This document shows positions 34,969-46,078 of a stretch of DNA of 64,000 bases, piece by piece. A program made the position numbers and the translations under genes. This stretch comes from Glandiceps talaboti. Taxonomy: Eukaryota; Hemichordata; Enteropneusta; Spengelidae. Within the stretch, counting starts at the first letter, position 1. Every line of letters begins with the position of its first letter. The DNA is taken from contig NC_135549.1 of the NCBI RefSeq assembly GCF_964340395.1, forward strand, positions 20,989,342 through 21,053,341, written 5' to 3'. The notes beneath the pieces were generated by a model, which saw only the letters and a list, made by a program, of their open reading frames with translations, was not told where the DNA came from and made no database searches.

Positions 34969-35600
34969 GGGACCCGTCAGTTTCTTCGGCCTGGGGGTGG
35001 ATTAGTAGGGGGGGGGGTGTCACGCTGTTTTCGAAATCGGTAGCTGGGGTCATCCTGTTTTCAAAATTTGGTATGGCGGGTCACCCCGTTTTCGATTTTA
35101 TGGAAGAAAAAACTTGAATCTATAGTGGCATGGCCTTGTTGGAACTGTGTAATTGTTTCATGTCCCGATTTTGTAAATATTACTTCACCTGGAGTGACGC
35201 TCCAACATAACTTTACATATACATATACAATGTATTACCTACCACTAGTTACAGAACATATGTCATGTAAATACTTGGGTATTTCACAATCAATGGCGAA
35301 TATTCATCACATTATGCACTTTGGGGCAAAAGTTAAAAGTTCCGTAATGGTATATAGATAGTTTATAAACTTAAAGAAGTTAATCCAAATTGTTCCACCT
35401 TCAGTATGAATTTACGCATTGTATGCTTTCTATTTCGTACACTATTATGGTATCGACAATACAAATCACCACATCTCATCAGATCCCAGTTTGTATTATA
35501 CATAATACATGTAGTAGGTATGGGAACCTTACATTCTCTAACATACACGTACCAGTGAGTTTACTATATATATCCGCAACAGTAATGCCACTATACCAAT
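34969..35600 (+). mobile_element. GGGACCGGTCAG element, copy C (short)
   Basis: GGGACCCGTCAGTTTCTTCG at the start, then G-rich spacer units, then the CTTTGGGGCAAAAGTTAAAA segment and ATCACCACATCTCATCAGAT shared with copies A and B. It lacks the central tandem units. It begins 17 bp after the fucosyltransferase-like stop codon. Confidence 0.7.
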
Positions 35601-35653
35601 GTTACTGACACTACTGGCCCATTTTTACCTCCCGTATAGGTACGGGAGGTATT

Positions 35654-35659
<6 letters not shown>

Positions 35660-35723
<64 letters not shown>

Positions 35724-35870
35724 CCGTCTGTGTGTGTGTGTCTGTCTGTCTGTCTGTCTGTCTGTGTCATCATTTTCTTAAAAACGGTTGGTTCAATCAT
35801 AATGAAATTTGGTACGAATAATGTTTGGGGTAATGGCTAGACCTGATTAATTTTCATAATTGTTTTTGGT
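35660..35870 (-). repeat. Dispersed repeat copy 3 (inverted) with (GT)n and (GTCT)n
   Basis: A (TG)n tract of about 30 units and (TCTG)n are followed by TCATCATTTTCTTAAAAACGG and CATAATGAAATTTGGTACGA. Its reverse complement matches the repeat at 14780-14910, including the AGAC end. A perfect CCTCCCGTA/TACGGGAGG palindrome stands at 35630-35650. Confidence 0.6.
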
Positions 35871-35884
35871 AATTAGGCTATAGC

Positions 35885-36085
35885 GCACGCACGCACACAC
35901 ACACACCCACCCACACAGAGACATACATACATACATACATACATACATACATACATACATACATACATACATACATACATACATACATACATACATACAA
36001 ATCACCACATGCATACATACATACATACATACATACATATGCATGCATACACACACACACACACACACACACAGACAGACAGACA
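35885..36085. repeat. (CA)n / (CATA)n compound microsatellite
   Basis: (CA)n, then about 19 CATA units, a short interruption, CATA again and (CA)n/(GACA)n. Open frames here encode only low-complexity peptides. Confidence 0.95.
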
Positions 36086-36370
36086 GAAACATTTTTGCCA
36101 ATGTATATTCATAACAAAATACAGTGCAAAAACTGTAGAGTTGACTTCTCAGACAGAGGGCCCTCTGTCACAGAGGTCGTAGAGCCTTCAGAGCTTAGAC
36201 CCTACATCAGACCCTGAGAGGTTACTTAAAAGATATTGTCCAAATCAATCATTTCGTAACGTTTAAAGCTATCCGATTCCTGATGACCTTTTCATCATGT
36301 ACGAGTTAAAACGTCCATGTATTAATATGTACACGAACGTTCGAAATATTCCTGATAAAATTGACTTTAT

Positions 36371-36404
36371 CACGGTTACTACAAAAGATTTTGTAGTAAT
36401 CGTG
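36371..36404. other. Near-perfect 16-bp-arm hairpin
   Basis: CACGGTTACTACAAAA and TTTTGTAGTAATCGTG pair over 16 bases with one mismatch and a two-base loop. The next bases (GACTTTATC) also repeat around it. Confidence 0.8.
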
Positions 36405-36588
36405 ACTTTATCGATCAGAGCTGAGACTGCGCCCTCAGCCTACCTCAGAGCGGACGAATATTTGCTCAGAGCAAAGTAGTGCGCTATATCTATGCATATT
36501 ACATTTACTTGTGACCACGTCTACTAATTCCCTACTAGAGTTTGACTTGCAGTGATACATTCAAAAAAGAGTGTTCGGTCTTACCATC

Positions 36589-36717
36589 ATGTCGGACGAC
36601 AGCGAGGATTATGCAACTGGTGTAGTTGAAAGTTCGCAAACGTGGAAGAAATCTTGTGAGGCATGTAGACTTTGGGATGAGAAAATGGTTTTTATTTTTA
36701 AAAAGATAGTTTTTTGA
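36589..36717 (+). CDS. Possible small ORF starting MSDDSEDYATGVVESSQ
   Basis: ATG in a favourable context (ACCATCATGTCGG) opens a 42-codon frame with an acidic start, WKKSCEACRLWDEKM and a stop at 36715-36717. The composition is protein-like at the start but AT-driven at the end. It could be a first exon whose donor I cannot identify, or chance. No family was recognised. Confidence 0.2.
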   Translation: MSDDSEDYATGVVESSQTWKKSCEACRLWDEKMVFIFKKIVF

Positions 36718-36944
36718 AATGTTAGCGTTTTGAATCTTGGATGGTACAGCCAAGAGAAGAAAAGTTCTTTCTGGTTAGTCATTTTCATTGCAAAAATTAA
36801 AAAAACTGACCTATCTTACAATTGAATCCTGCATAAATGGATGCAAATAGAAGCAAATACTTGTACTCTCATATAACTAGGTGAATCCTGCAGATCTTAG
36901 ACATGCAGTTAATGCTTACATTCTCTGCAATTTTTTAGTCTGTT

Positions 36945-37346
36945 CACAGGGGCTTGGGCTCAATGAGTGATCTAATCGTTGAAACAAACAAACAAACAAA
37001 CAAACAAACAAACAAACAACATATGAAGGTAAAAATTATGGGATGAAATAACGTAAATAAAGGTATTCATCCATAGAAATTGACAGTCATATTGCCATCA
37101 CACTACATATAACTTTATAAGAACAGAGGAGTAGTCCTGGTCCCCACCTATAAGTTTACAGGTCTACAGGTAGGAACCAGTACCACTCCTCAGCTCTTAT
37201 ATATATAGTGTGATGGCAATATGACTGTCAATTTCTTTAGATAGGTACCTTTATTTACATTGTTACTACATCCTATAATTTTCAACTTCATATGCTGTTT
37301 GTTTGTTTGAATGATTAGATCACTAGTTGAGTCCAAGCCCCCTGTG
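36945..37346. mobile_element. 400-bp palindromic foldback MITE
   Basis: CACAGGGGCTTGGGCTCAAT at the left and its mirrored AGTCCAAGCCCCCTGTG at the right begin arms of about 190 bp. ATTGACAGTCATATTGCCAT and ATGGCAATATGACTGTCAAT sit symmetrically around a centre near 37155. The left arm has an expanded (AAAC)n tract at 36981-37018 where the right has only three units. It is non-coding. Confidence 0.85.
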
Positions 37347-38860
37347 GTCGGTTACGCTGTAAAGCTGTCAATGCTGCTTGTATGTTTATTATTCTTTGTA
37401 GGACTCAAGTCATCTTCCACAAATTCTGCACTTTGAAACCAAAGCCTTTATTTTGACAGTCAATGCAACCCAGTCATGCTTTACACTATGCTTTTTGTAT
37501 TTTTGCTTACAAGAGTGACAAGTCTTTCACTACATTATGTTTTCCTGCGTTCAAATAAATGCATGCTGTTCATTTGAAACACTGACTCATACTTTGTTTT
37601 AAAACTCATCTATATATTTTTTCTAAATTGTTGGATGTGGTGAATGCTGTTTGTGTTTAATAGTTGTGTGTTGAGTTGGTGAACATGGTCTCAACTGTAC
37701 CAAAATAAGCTCATAGCTTTCTCAGCATTAAAAGAGGTTTGTGTTACTTTATTAGCAATACTGTTCTTTGTTAGCCTATATCTGATGGGATGGGTCATGT
37801 TCACACATCACATCATTTCAGTAGTTTTTGGAATCTTTTCATAGCTTACTTTGTGCACAAGTTTTCCCTTGTACTCCCTTGCAATTTACAATCAGCCTTG
37901 TCGAAATACATATGTTTGTTATTGATTCAAAATTTGCATCAAAACAGTGCTATAGAGAAAAACAGTATAAGACTGTAATCTTGTGCAGATACTTTCTAAT
38001 TGGTGTTGTGATGAGATGAAATTCCATTCATTATGCCAATCAAAATTCTATGTAATTTGACTTCTGTAGATATCTATAATAAATGTTCATGCAAAACATT
38101 GATAAAGAAATTTTCAGCAGATCATACAATCTACAGTATTTCTTTCACTGGTAAAAATATTTAAGGGCATCTAAGCTCTTGATGTAGCATGTCTATGAAT
38201 GACCAGCTTGTTTCAATGCCCCCTTAATTTTTTGCTTTTTCTGTCTGTCTCTTATCTTAAGATTTCACATAAATTCAACAGTGCCCTAACTCATTGCCCT
38301 ATTGGCAATCTTAGGTACACTCGTTCTAAATTGTCCTTGATCTGAAAGGTTAGTTTCTGCATGACAGGGCTATCTTCTGTGTTTTCCAATATTAATGTCT
38401 ACATGGCAGGGCCATCGTTGAATTCTGTAATGTTTTATTTGTTACCCTGCAAAGTAATCCAGTAATGAAATCATTACATGATATCAAGCTTATGTCTGCA
38501 TCATATACAGCACAGTTATAGAGGGACTGTGTAATAACAAGAAAAGATAAAGGAGAGAAGTACTGAATACAACTAAGTAAGTAATGTTGCACGGAGTGCT
38601 ATCTACAGTAGTAAAGTATGGTTGAAATTCCTGCTTAAGTCTAAATTTCAAACTTAGAGAATGCCTGACAGGTCGTTTCTCGTTTATTTGTTTCAGTATT
38701 AGCGTAACCTTGAATTGTCCGCCATTTTCGGCATTACATATCTGTATGTGCACTTCATACAGAGATATGTTTAATATCTGACTACATTTTCACTAAGAAT
38801 GAAAGACCATCAAGATTGCGATCGGTTCAGACTGTAAAATGAATCATTTGGGCGAAATCA
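37347..38860. other. Non-coding stretch
   Basis: AT-rich sequence with no recognised gene. It is enclosed by the inverted pair at 36118 and 38982. Confidence 0.4.
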
Positions 38861-39385
38861 TCTAGGGTCTGATGTAGTATCTGAGCTCTGTGACAGAGGC
38901 CTCTGACCTCTGTCTGAGGCTTCTGACCCGGCTCTGTCTGAGAAGTCAACTCTCCCGTGCAAAAACAGTTTCAGTAATATTTTAAGGCTTGTTCTGTGCT
39001 AATTGTAGTGACATCTTTATTATGCCCTGTTAATGTATAAATACTCGTTGTAAAAGCAGCCATATTGGCGACCATCTTGAATATATTAAAACCCTCAAAT
39101 AAATGTAAAATTGTATCAAGCAGATCTCTAATTAGTAGTCCTCACAGATACAAAGAATACACGTCAAACAATTAGGTGGACGAAAGTGCAAGGTTTTCGA
39201 CTTTGGGCCAAGATTATATCATGAAAATTTAAATTTTTACATAGTTTTATGATATATGGTTTCTAAAAACGTTACGAAAACCCATATTTTACAAGAACAG
39301 ACCATAGAACTCAATTATAAGTTGGGATGTTAGATTTAAACATTCATGCTCACTTTCCTAGACACATTATGTTTACAACTTGTAT

Positions 39386-40909
39386 CTATTGGCTGAACCG
39401 TTTGTGTGCTATTATCTCGAATGGCTTTGGGGTAAGATTCAGCGAATATATACACTCAAAAGACAAAGTTTGGCCATCAGGTTTATCAAGTGTACATTGA
39501 TGCAGTATGGTGGCAATAAAAAGGAATAGTTGCAGATGGGCAACTTCTTCACCGAGGCAACGACGTCGACCAACGGAGAATGGGACATAATCTTCAACTT
39601 GTGCTTTGTCCAATGAAGTGCCATCATCGGTCATAAACCTTTCAGGGTTGAATTCGGTTGGATTTGGGAAGACATCTTCGTCATAATTGGTTCCCCACAG
39701 ATTCGGAAAAACCAATGTATCCTTGGGGATGAAATAACCATTTAATGTTGTATCACAGGATGTAGTATGTGGGACAGCCAGTGGTGCTATTGTTGAAATA
39801 CGTAAAGTCTCATGTACGCACGCGACCGTGAACGGGAGATTAGGTTTATCTGCCAAACACGGCAACCGATCACTTCCTACCACTTGATCTAATTCGTCGC
39901 GGATTCTTTGTTGAATTTCTTGATGTTTCACCATGTACAGTATAAACCACATCATCGTAGCGGCACTTGAATCAAAACCGGCGCCAAAAATGTCATTTAC
40001 AACTGTCATGACTCTCGAATAAGTTAAGTCATGTTTCGACAAGTCTTCTGGATTCATTTGACGGCTGACATGAATAGCTTTATCAGTTACGTCTCGTATA
40101 TTGTCTGGGTCAAAACTCTCACTGTGTTCTCGTTTCTTTACCTCCAACCAATCGTAGAGATCATCAAGTACCTCGAAAGATGTGTCCCGCATTCGTCTTA
40201 CACTTGGAAATATTGCTGTCCATGGCATGATATCGGTTGGGTTACCAGTTCCAAAGGCTTCCAGAAGTCTTTCGGCTAAATCCAATATATGCTGCAATTC
40301 CTTATCTTCATGGGCATACTTTTTACCAAATAAAATAACACTGATAATGTTCGTAACCGCCAGACGTACTGGATGCCTTGGATCTATACCGTGTCCCTGT
40401 AGACTATTGGGAGTGGTCAGAACGTTTACCAACAACATAGCCTCGTTTTGGATCTGCTTCTCTAGACCTTCAAGTAATTTTCCACTCATACAAGTTTTCA
40501 AAGCTGTAGTTGCAATCTTTTTATGAATCTTCCAGCTTTGGCTGTATGAATTGAAGGCAATACTCAACCCACGAGATACACGTTGAAATGATTTAAAATC
40601 AGGTCTCCCCGCGAACTCAGTTCCCTGCCTGATAAACGCTTGTTTCAACGTCGACAACCCAGTAAGAACTATAACCGGTCTTCGTCCAATACGAATCTGA
40701 ACAATTGGACCATACCTTTTAGCCATCTTGGTCAGTGACAAGTGTGGATTGTCTCCCAATGACAGGACATGACCTATGATTGGTAATCCCCATGGTCCAG
40801 GTATGCTTGGTCCATGCGTTGCGTTCTTATCGAAATATTTCAACAACCAGACACATGTCAAAATGGTCACCACCACTATCATTAGCGTTAACAAATCTAC
40901 ACGGAACAT
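39386..40909 (-). CDS. Cytochrome P450, CYP1-like (clan 2), intronless
   Basis: 507 residues from the first ATG (40909-40907). An upstream in-frame GTG would add 16 residues and is not a likely start. Residues 4-24 are the ER signal anchor. PSIPGPWGLPIIGH (34-47) is the proline-rich hinge. The I-helix reads GAGFDSS (309-315), where most families have AGxDT. ETLR (367-370) is the K-helix ExxR. FNPERF lies in the PERF region. PFSVGRRRCLGE holds the heme-ligating Cys near 451. SFDPDNIRDVTD (265-276) resembles the NIRDITD block of CYP1 enzymes. It is a microsomal NADPH-dependent monooxygenase; the substrate is unknown. Length is normal and the frame is intact without introns. A possible AATAAA on this strand lies near 39021. 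Confidence 0.9.
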   Translation of the reverse strand: MFRVDLLTLMIVVVTILTCVWLLKYFDKNATHGPSIPGPWGLPIIGHVLSLGDNPHLSLTKMAKRYGPIVQIRIGRRPVIVLTGLSTLKQAFIRQGTEFAGRPDFKSFQRVSRGLSIAFNSYSQSWKIHKKIATTALKTCMSGKLLEGLEKQIQNEAMLLVNVLTTPNSLQGHGIDPRHPVRLAVTNIISVILFGKKYAHEDKELQHILDLAERLLEAFGTGNPTDIMPWTAIFPSVRRMRDTSFEVLDDLYDWLEVKKREHSESFDPDNIRDVTDKAIHVSRQMNPEDLSKHDLTYSRVMTVVNDIFGAGFDSSAATMMWFILYMVKHQEIQQRIRDELDQVVGSDRLPCLADKPNLPFTVACVHETLRISTIAPLAVPHTTSCDTTLNGYFIPKDTLVFPNLWGTNYDEDVFPNPTEFNPERFMTDDGTSLDKAQVEDYVPFSVGRRRCLGEEVAHLQLFLFIATILHQCTLDKPDGQTLSFECIYSLNLTPKPFEIIAHKRFSQ

Positions 40910-41470
40910 TTTTACTACTGCACACTGAAGTTGTTGACGAACAGTAAACGTACACACTTCCTCTGTTTAGTCTGCTTTGCACTTTGCTCTGTAGGAGAGG
41001 TTAAAGACAATTAACTTTCAGATGATAGCGATCATAGCACGGAAAATAAAAATATTGATAACCAAATTCCGCTATGAAAAGTTTAAAATAGATACAATAG
41101 ATGTACAGATATATGTGGTTGTTCGCCTACACTAAGCTGCTATAGGTGTACACGTCATAGTGCAGTAAACACGGCCGACTTGGTTATTGTTTGCTACTAA
41201 ATAGCCCCACCCACACGACACAACTTCATTTGATCTATCAATTTTCTATGTACTAAGATTTCTATGTGATAGAGCTTAGACGAGCCTATAATACAGCAAA
41301 TCTCATCAGATATCGAAAATTGTATGCGACGTACACAACCTACCAGTCTCCAGCAATCAAATCTGAACCAAAGCCTGCTGAATTAGAATGGTATGTACCC
41401 CACTTCTACCAGTCGACAGAGTGGAGCGGGTCAATGTTCGACCTTTACTTTATTCAAATTTAAGGGGTGA
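40910..41470. other. Region upstream of the P450
   Basis: The promoter of the minus-strand P450 should lie here. I did not recognise a clear TATA box or xenobiotic response element. A short plus-strand frame at 41266-41463 has no recognisable similarity. Confidence 0.35.
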
Positions 41471-41479
41471 CCCTAAAAC

Positions 41480-42075
41480 GAATGTCAACCCGAATGACGG
41501 AAAACGAATGACAGCAGATCCAGTATGTAAACAGTGGGATGACGCCCTTTTCTACATTAAGTTAGTTGAAGGACACCCTCTGCACTGTAAAACCAGTGGA
41601 ATGACAGCTGCCACTCTATAAAATAAGTGGAATGACAGCATTTACAATGGGTAAACAGTGGAATGCCACCCTTGTCTGCATTCAGTTAGTTGAATGACAC
41701 CCACTGCACTGTAAAACAAGTGGAATGACAGCCGCCAGTCTATAAAATAAGTGGAATGACAGCATTTTCAATGCTTTGGAACTGGAATGACAGCATTTCC
41801 AGTATGTAAACAGTGGAATGGCGCGACTTTCAGTTAGTTGAATGACACCCACTGCACTGTAAAACAAGTGGAATGACAGCCACCAGTCTATAAAAATAAG
41901 TGGAATGACAGCATTTTCAATGCTTTGGAACTGGAATGACAGCATTTCCAGTATGTAAACAGTGGAATGACAACCTTTTCTGCATTCAGTTAGTTGAATG
42001 ACACCCACTGCACTGTAAAACAAATGAAATGACAGCCGCCACTCTATGAAATAAGTGAAATGACTGCATCATTGT
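41480..42075 (+). repeat. GGAATGACAGC minisatellite
   Basis: The core AGTGGAATGACAGC recurs about 15 times with 15-30-bp variable spacers. These combine into longer units of about 150 bp, each with CAGTTAGTTGAATGACACCC, CACTGCACTGTAAAACAAGT and CAGCATTTTCAATGCTTTGG. The higher-order structure is visible as two near-identical 150-bp units at about 41690-41990. Confidence 0.85.
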
Positions 42076-42205
42076 TGTTTTACATCATGACAATGGGCTT
42101 GCAAGTGTGATGCTAGAAAAATAACCAAATTTTCCAAAATTCAACACTCAACATTCATATGTGATGAGAATTTGAGGTATTCATTTTGGATTTTTAATTT
42201 TGCTA

Positions 42206-42409
42206 CTTGAACAATCAATGTGAAATAAACATATTTTAAGTCCTTTTTTGTAACTCAATAAATTGAAAAAAAAGCATAATACATGTGTAAAATGTTTCTT
42301 ATTGTACGTACAATAACAAATGAACATTTTGACATTGTTTAGCTTTGTGCAATGTATTGAGTTACAAACTAGGACTTTAGTCAATGTTGTTTCACACTGA
42401 TTTTTCAAG
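42206..42409. mobile_element. Palindromic MITE, copy 1
   Basis: CTTGAACAATCAATGTGAAA and mirrored TTTCACACTGATTTTTCAAG begin arms. Inside, TTGTAACTCAATAAATTG mirrors CAATGTATTGAGTTACAA and the centre is TTATTGTACGTACAATAA. It shares sequence with 62522-62706. Confidence 0.85.
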
Positions 42410-42473
42410 TATCTGTATCTGTATAGTTACGGTGTAGGTCCTGGGTAAGGAATAACACACCGGGGGAGAGTAT

Positions 42474-42863
42474 TTAGTCAGAATGGTTTTTGACAGTGAC
42501 TGCCATTTTAAAGGCGCCACAAGATTTAGCGCACACAGTACTATTGTCCAGATGGTTCCAGTCTACTAGTGTTTTTTTTTTTTTTACAAAGAATGACTGT
42601 TTGTATTGAGCAGTTTTACAATTGTCAATTTCAAAGCACTTTGAGTTGTTAGTAACTCTTTGTTCAACAATGTTAGATGAGATACAGTCCGCAAATTTCC
42701 TAGCTTCTATAGATCTTTTGGGTCTTACGGGTTTAAGATAGTCCGCTGGTTGAATTGCTGGTACTAGGCCCTCAACCACCCTGTATAGAAAAATTAGCCT
42801 GTTTGCTGTGCGTCTATCCTGGAGTGATGTAAGTTCGAGGCTTTCTACCATTTTGGTGACCAA
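42474..42863 (-). pseudogene. 3' fragment of a non-LTR retrotransposon ORF2
   Basis: The 129-codon minus-strand frame reads MVESLELTSLQDRRTANRLI then FLYRVVEGLVPAI, KPVRPKRSIEARKFADCISS, YKQSFFVKKKKTLVDWNHLD and STVCAKSCGAFK. The LxxRR, SFFxRTxxDWNxL and FK blocks are those of the C-terminal end of LINE reverse transcriptase polyproteins. An A-run (poly-T at 42571-42586 on the plus strand) expands the Lys stretch. RT catalytic motifs are absent, so it is a typical 5'-truncated copy of a different LINE from that at 2-6.5 kb. Confidence 0.75.
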
Positions 42864-44635
42864 TCCTCATCCATATGACCACTTGAACTTTCCAAAGTTG
42901 TCTCCTCATTCAAAGCTGCATCAGCAATGGCCCAGGGGTGTCATCATTCTCGCAAGCCGGAGCACACATTTCTGCTGAGAAGCAACGAAATATGTCCTCT
43001 CAGTGGTGTGTCTTGGACGATGTTGTAAAAGAGGCTGTGGTTTACGACGATGAATATCATACACCCTGTACAGTACTAAATCACATGTGGGTAAACGTAT
43101 TTGTTTGGCTGTACACATACTATGGTGCAAAATATCCAATAAAATTGATTACTGGTCCGCACCCTAAAATCAGCACCTTTAATACAATCCTCATTTCAGC
43201 CAATCACATTACTCCTTACGACTTCTAATGAACGTCTACAATGTGAAATTATTGGTATCTTAGCAATTTTCATTGAATATATAATTGTATGTATGATTAA
43301 AAAAATAATATTCCATCAGTTACAGCTAGTGGAGATTGACACGTAATAAATAATTTCCAAACAGTTTTGTTTTTTCATTCAGCGTCGCCTTCGACATGTT
43401 TCCTCAGCTAAACGAAGATTAATGTTCAGAGTAAAATGTAATAATTGTCAATTTTCGGCAACACCTTGAACGATTCGTATATCATAAGCAACAAATGTAG
43501 TCACCGTGTTCGAAGAAGGAAATGTGAAGAGTTTTGCTTATAAGACTCGAGTCAGAATTTATGGCGGGGGGGGGGGGAATTGGGGGGCATCAAAAAAATT
43601 AAGGGTTCAAAGAGGGGGGCCATGAAAATTCTGATGGTCTGAAAGAGGGGGGGGGGAAGAATATTTCGCTCCTGATTTCAACCAAATTAAACCTCAGGAG
43701 CGGTCGTTTACCGAGTAAATGTATAATCTTAGCGCTATCACATTATAACAAAGAATGCAAAAAGTGACCATTTTTATGAGTGATGCAAATAAGCTGTGAA
43801 TGATAAACGCATTACCGTGCTCTTACCCAGTATTGCTGTGTACTCCGAGTCCCACTGGCAGACACGGGGTGTAAAGATTAACTCGGCATCGTGACTGCCA
43901 GTACGGGGCTGTCTGGGGTGTTTCTAAGCAGACTTCGATGTCCCGCATTTTTCCACGATATGCATCCCGATTAAATCTGAACTTCGACAGCGGATTCTTT
44001 ACACCACACTTGACCAATCGACAAACTAATATATCATTATTTACAGTACCGGAAGTTTGTCATATTTGGATAATCATAAGCCGTTCTTTAACACAGCAGA
44101 ACATGAATAGCAAAGAAACGTAGAATTTTCAAATCATGGCACAAAATGAAAAATGACATAGAGTTGCCATGGGTACTTCAGCGGACATTGAACAGTGTAA
44201 TTGGTAGTTGAGTATTCTCCACAGCTCGATTGCTTTCCTTACTAAGGTTATCATATCACATACTTCCGGTTTATATCCCATCAGTTTAATATCGATATCC
44301 AGTGTTTTATACACCAATGTGCATCGACATTTATCAACAAATGTCAAATTGATTCATACATGTATTACCTTCATCCACTTTATTTTATTGGTTAGTTGTC
44401 AGTGTTGGTTCGGGCGACTGCCAAATGTCAAACGCTTTATCATGTTTATGTGTAGTAATGTAGTAAAAATTACATACACAATTTTGACAACATCTCTGAG
44501 ATCTAGACATACCACGAAGAGTGTAAATTACCAGAGCGCCACCAACAATAATCTCTTTCAGTAGAAGTTCTCTTGTAGATCTGAACACATGAAACTAACA
44601 ACACATGGGTGGGTGGATATGTATAGATGTTGGAC
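42864..44635. other. Region with G-runs and two weak minus-strand exon candidates
   Basis: G-runs stand at 43566-43578, 43611-43618 and 43646-43657 in a repeating AT/G-run pattern. On the minus strand a frame ending SNTG at 43823 is followed by a donor-like GGTAAGA. A 68-bp segment (44580-44513; TRELLLKEIIVGGALVIYTLR) lies between TGTTCAG and a GTATGT donor. I recognise neither and could not join them. Confidence 0.25.
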
Positions 44636-44637
44636 GG

Positions 44638-44696
44638 ACACATACATACATACATACATACATACATACATACATACATACATACATACATACATT
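44638..44696. repeat. (CATA)n microsatellite
   Basis: About 14 ACAT units, seen directly. Confidence 0.95.
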
Positions 44697-44918
44697 ATAA
44701 ATAAGATAAAGAAAAATAAATAAACGAAATACAAATCGACAAAGAAGGCATAGCCGCGAACAAAGAGAAGGGGGTGTACTGCTATAATACATCCAATGCA
44801 CGTGTTTGCTTGCCACTGCGTTTATCCATTTTCAATATCCACCATGAGATGGCGCCCTTGTAAAGAAGACTTGTTGGCTGCAAGACATTGGATATATAGA
44901 CATGACTGACTGGATGGT

Positions 44919-44981
<63 letters not shown>
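44919..44981. repeat. (GATA)n microsatellite
   Basis: About 15 GATA units, followed at 45079-45172 by irregular (GGTN)n repeats. Confidence 0.95.
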
Positions 44982-44982
<1 letters not shown>

Positions 44983-45658
44983 TGTCGTGCCATTGATATC
45001 CTATAAAAGAATTTTGATTCGAAACGTGGGATTGCTTTTATTGATTCGAACTTTATCGCTCGTTCCTCATGCATTTGTAGATAGATGGATGTATGGATGG
45101 ATAGATGGGTGGTTGGTTGGGTGGGTGGGTGGGTAGGTAGGTTGGTAGTTTGGTGCGTGGGTGGGTGGATGATGACCATGAAGTGATCATTAAATTTCCT
45201 CTCCGACATGAGTAAGTCTTGATTAAGACTGCCATCGTTACCCGATGTATGTGAAAACAAAACTTATTAAAGTGAGCTCAAAGCATTTTTCCTTCACTTG
45301 TAAGTATTACAATCTATTGCCAAACTCGCAAACTTATTAGGCTCGGTATGTCCAGGATCGTTTTTTTGAGTGACATCTAACATTAGAATGTTGAAAATTA
45401 ATGTTTACTAGTATATACAGCCACTCGTTAAGTCGAGATAATATATAAATGCTACTTTGCTATTATTCAATGTTGTGACGAAGGGTATAAAACCAACTTA
45501 ATATGCTACAGAAAGCATCGAAGACATTGGAATGACATACATAGTCTCGGCAAAGTAGACACGTGTTGAATCATAGAATGTGGTAGTCGAGTCGCCAACT
45601 CATCATCGATATTGGGCATATTAGCATAAATTATGTAAATTAGTATAAACAAGCCGAC

Positions 45659-45727
45659 ATGGCAAGATGGCGACCGGTCGGGATGAGACAACGTCGGAAA
45701 CTTTCAATGAGGAGACAGTGGATTTAG
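45659..45727 (+). promoter_or_regulatory. Upstream ORF overlapping the TBC1D30 start
   Basis: An ATG at 45659, eight bases before the main ATG (45667) and in a different frame, opens a 22-codon frame ending at TAG 45725-45727 inside exon 1. If the transcript starts upstream of it, ribosomes would have to leaky-scan past it to reach the main start. Confidence 0.4.
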
Positions 45728-46078
45728 AGGATGAAATTTTCGTTCCGTTTCGACGGGCGAGCTCGGGAGATGATAGCGGGTTGCCTGTGGTAGCCAATAA
45801 CTATGGTGCGGAAGGTACAGTGGGGGAACTTTGGGCTAGTCGCACAGCTGCCAGGAACCGAACCCGGAATCGTAGTTCGATAGTAGATGGCTTGTTATGT
45901 GAAATTTACGATAGATATCATGGGCCACGATCAGATAGTTTTGATAGCGATGGTTTCACTGAATGCTCAAGTAATTCAGATGCTGTTCACCTTAGCAGCA
46001 GTCGGAGTGATACGATACAAGACCAGTTAGCGACACGTCACTCCACCAGGTTGCATCGTGCATACCTAAACACGTTGA
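45667..46078 (+). CDS. TBC1D30: TBC1D30 exon 1
   Basis: Start in context GCAAGATGGCG; 137 codons plus one base; donor TTGA|GTAAGT. The acidic, serine-rich N-terminus ends with [17 protein letters not shown]. The first base of the split Ser codon is supplied here. Confidence 0.8.

Larger units (their letters stand above)
36118..38982. mobile_element. Inverted-repeat pair enclosing 2.6 kb (candidate element)
   Basis: GTGCAAAAACTGTAGAGTTG then ACTTCTCAGACAGAG at the left (36125-36160) matches the reverse complement of 38870-38980, with AGTTGACTTCTCAGACAGAG and CTACATCAGACCCT in common. Similarity covers about 110 bp per arm. The arms may be the ends of one large element or two MITEs in opposite orientation. 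The interior includes a hairpin (36371-36404), a second foldback (36945-37346) and no recognised transposase. Confidence 0.5.

Noticed and set aside
43823-44580. Minus-strand gene made of the two exon-like pieces at 43823-44060 and 44513-44580
   Set aside because: Phases and order could not be reconciled and neither peptide was recognised.
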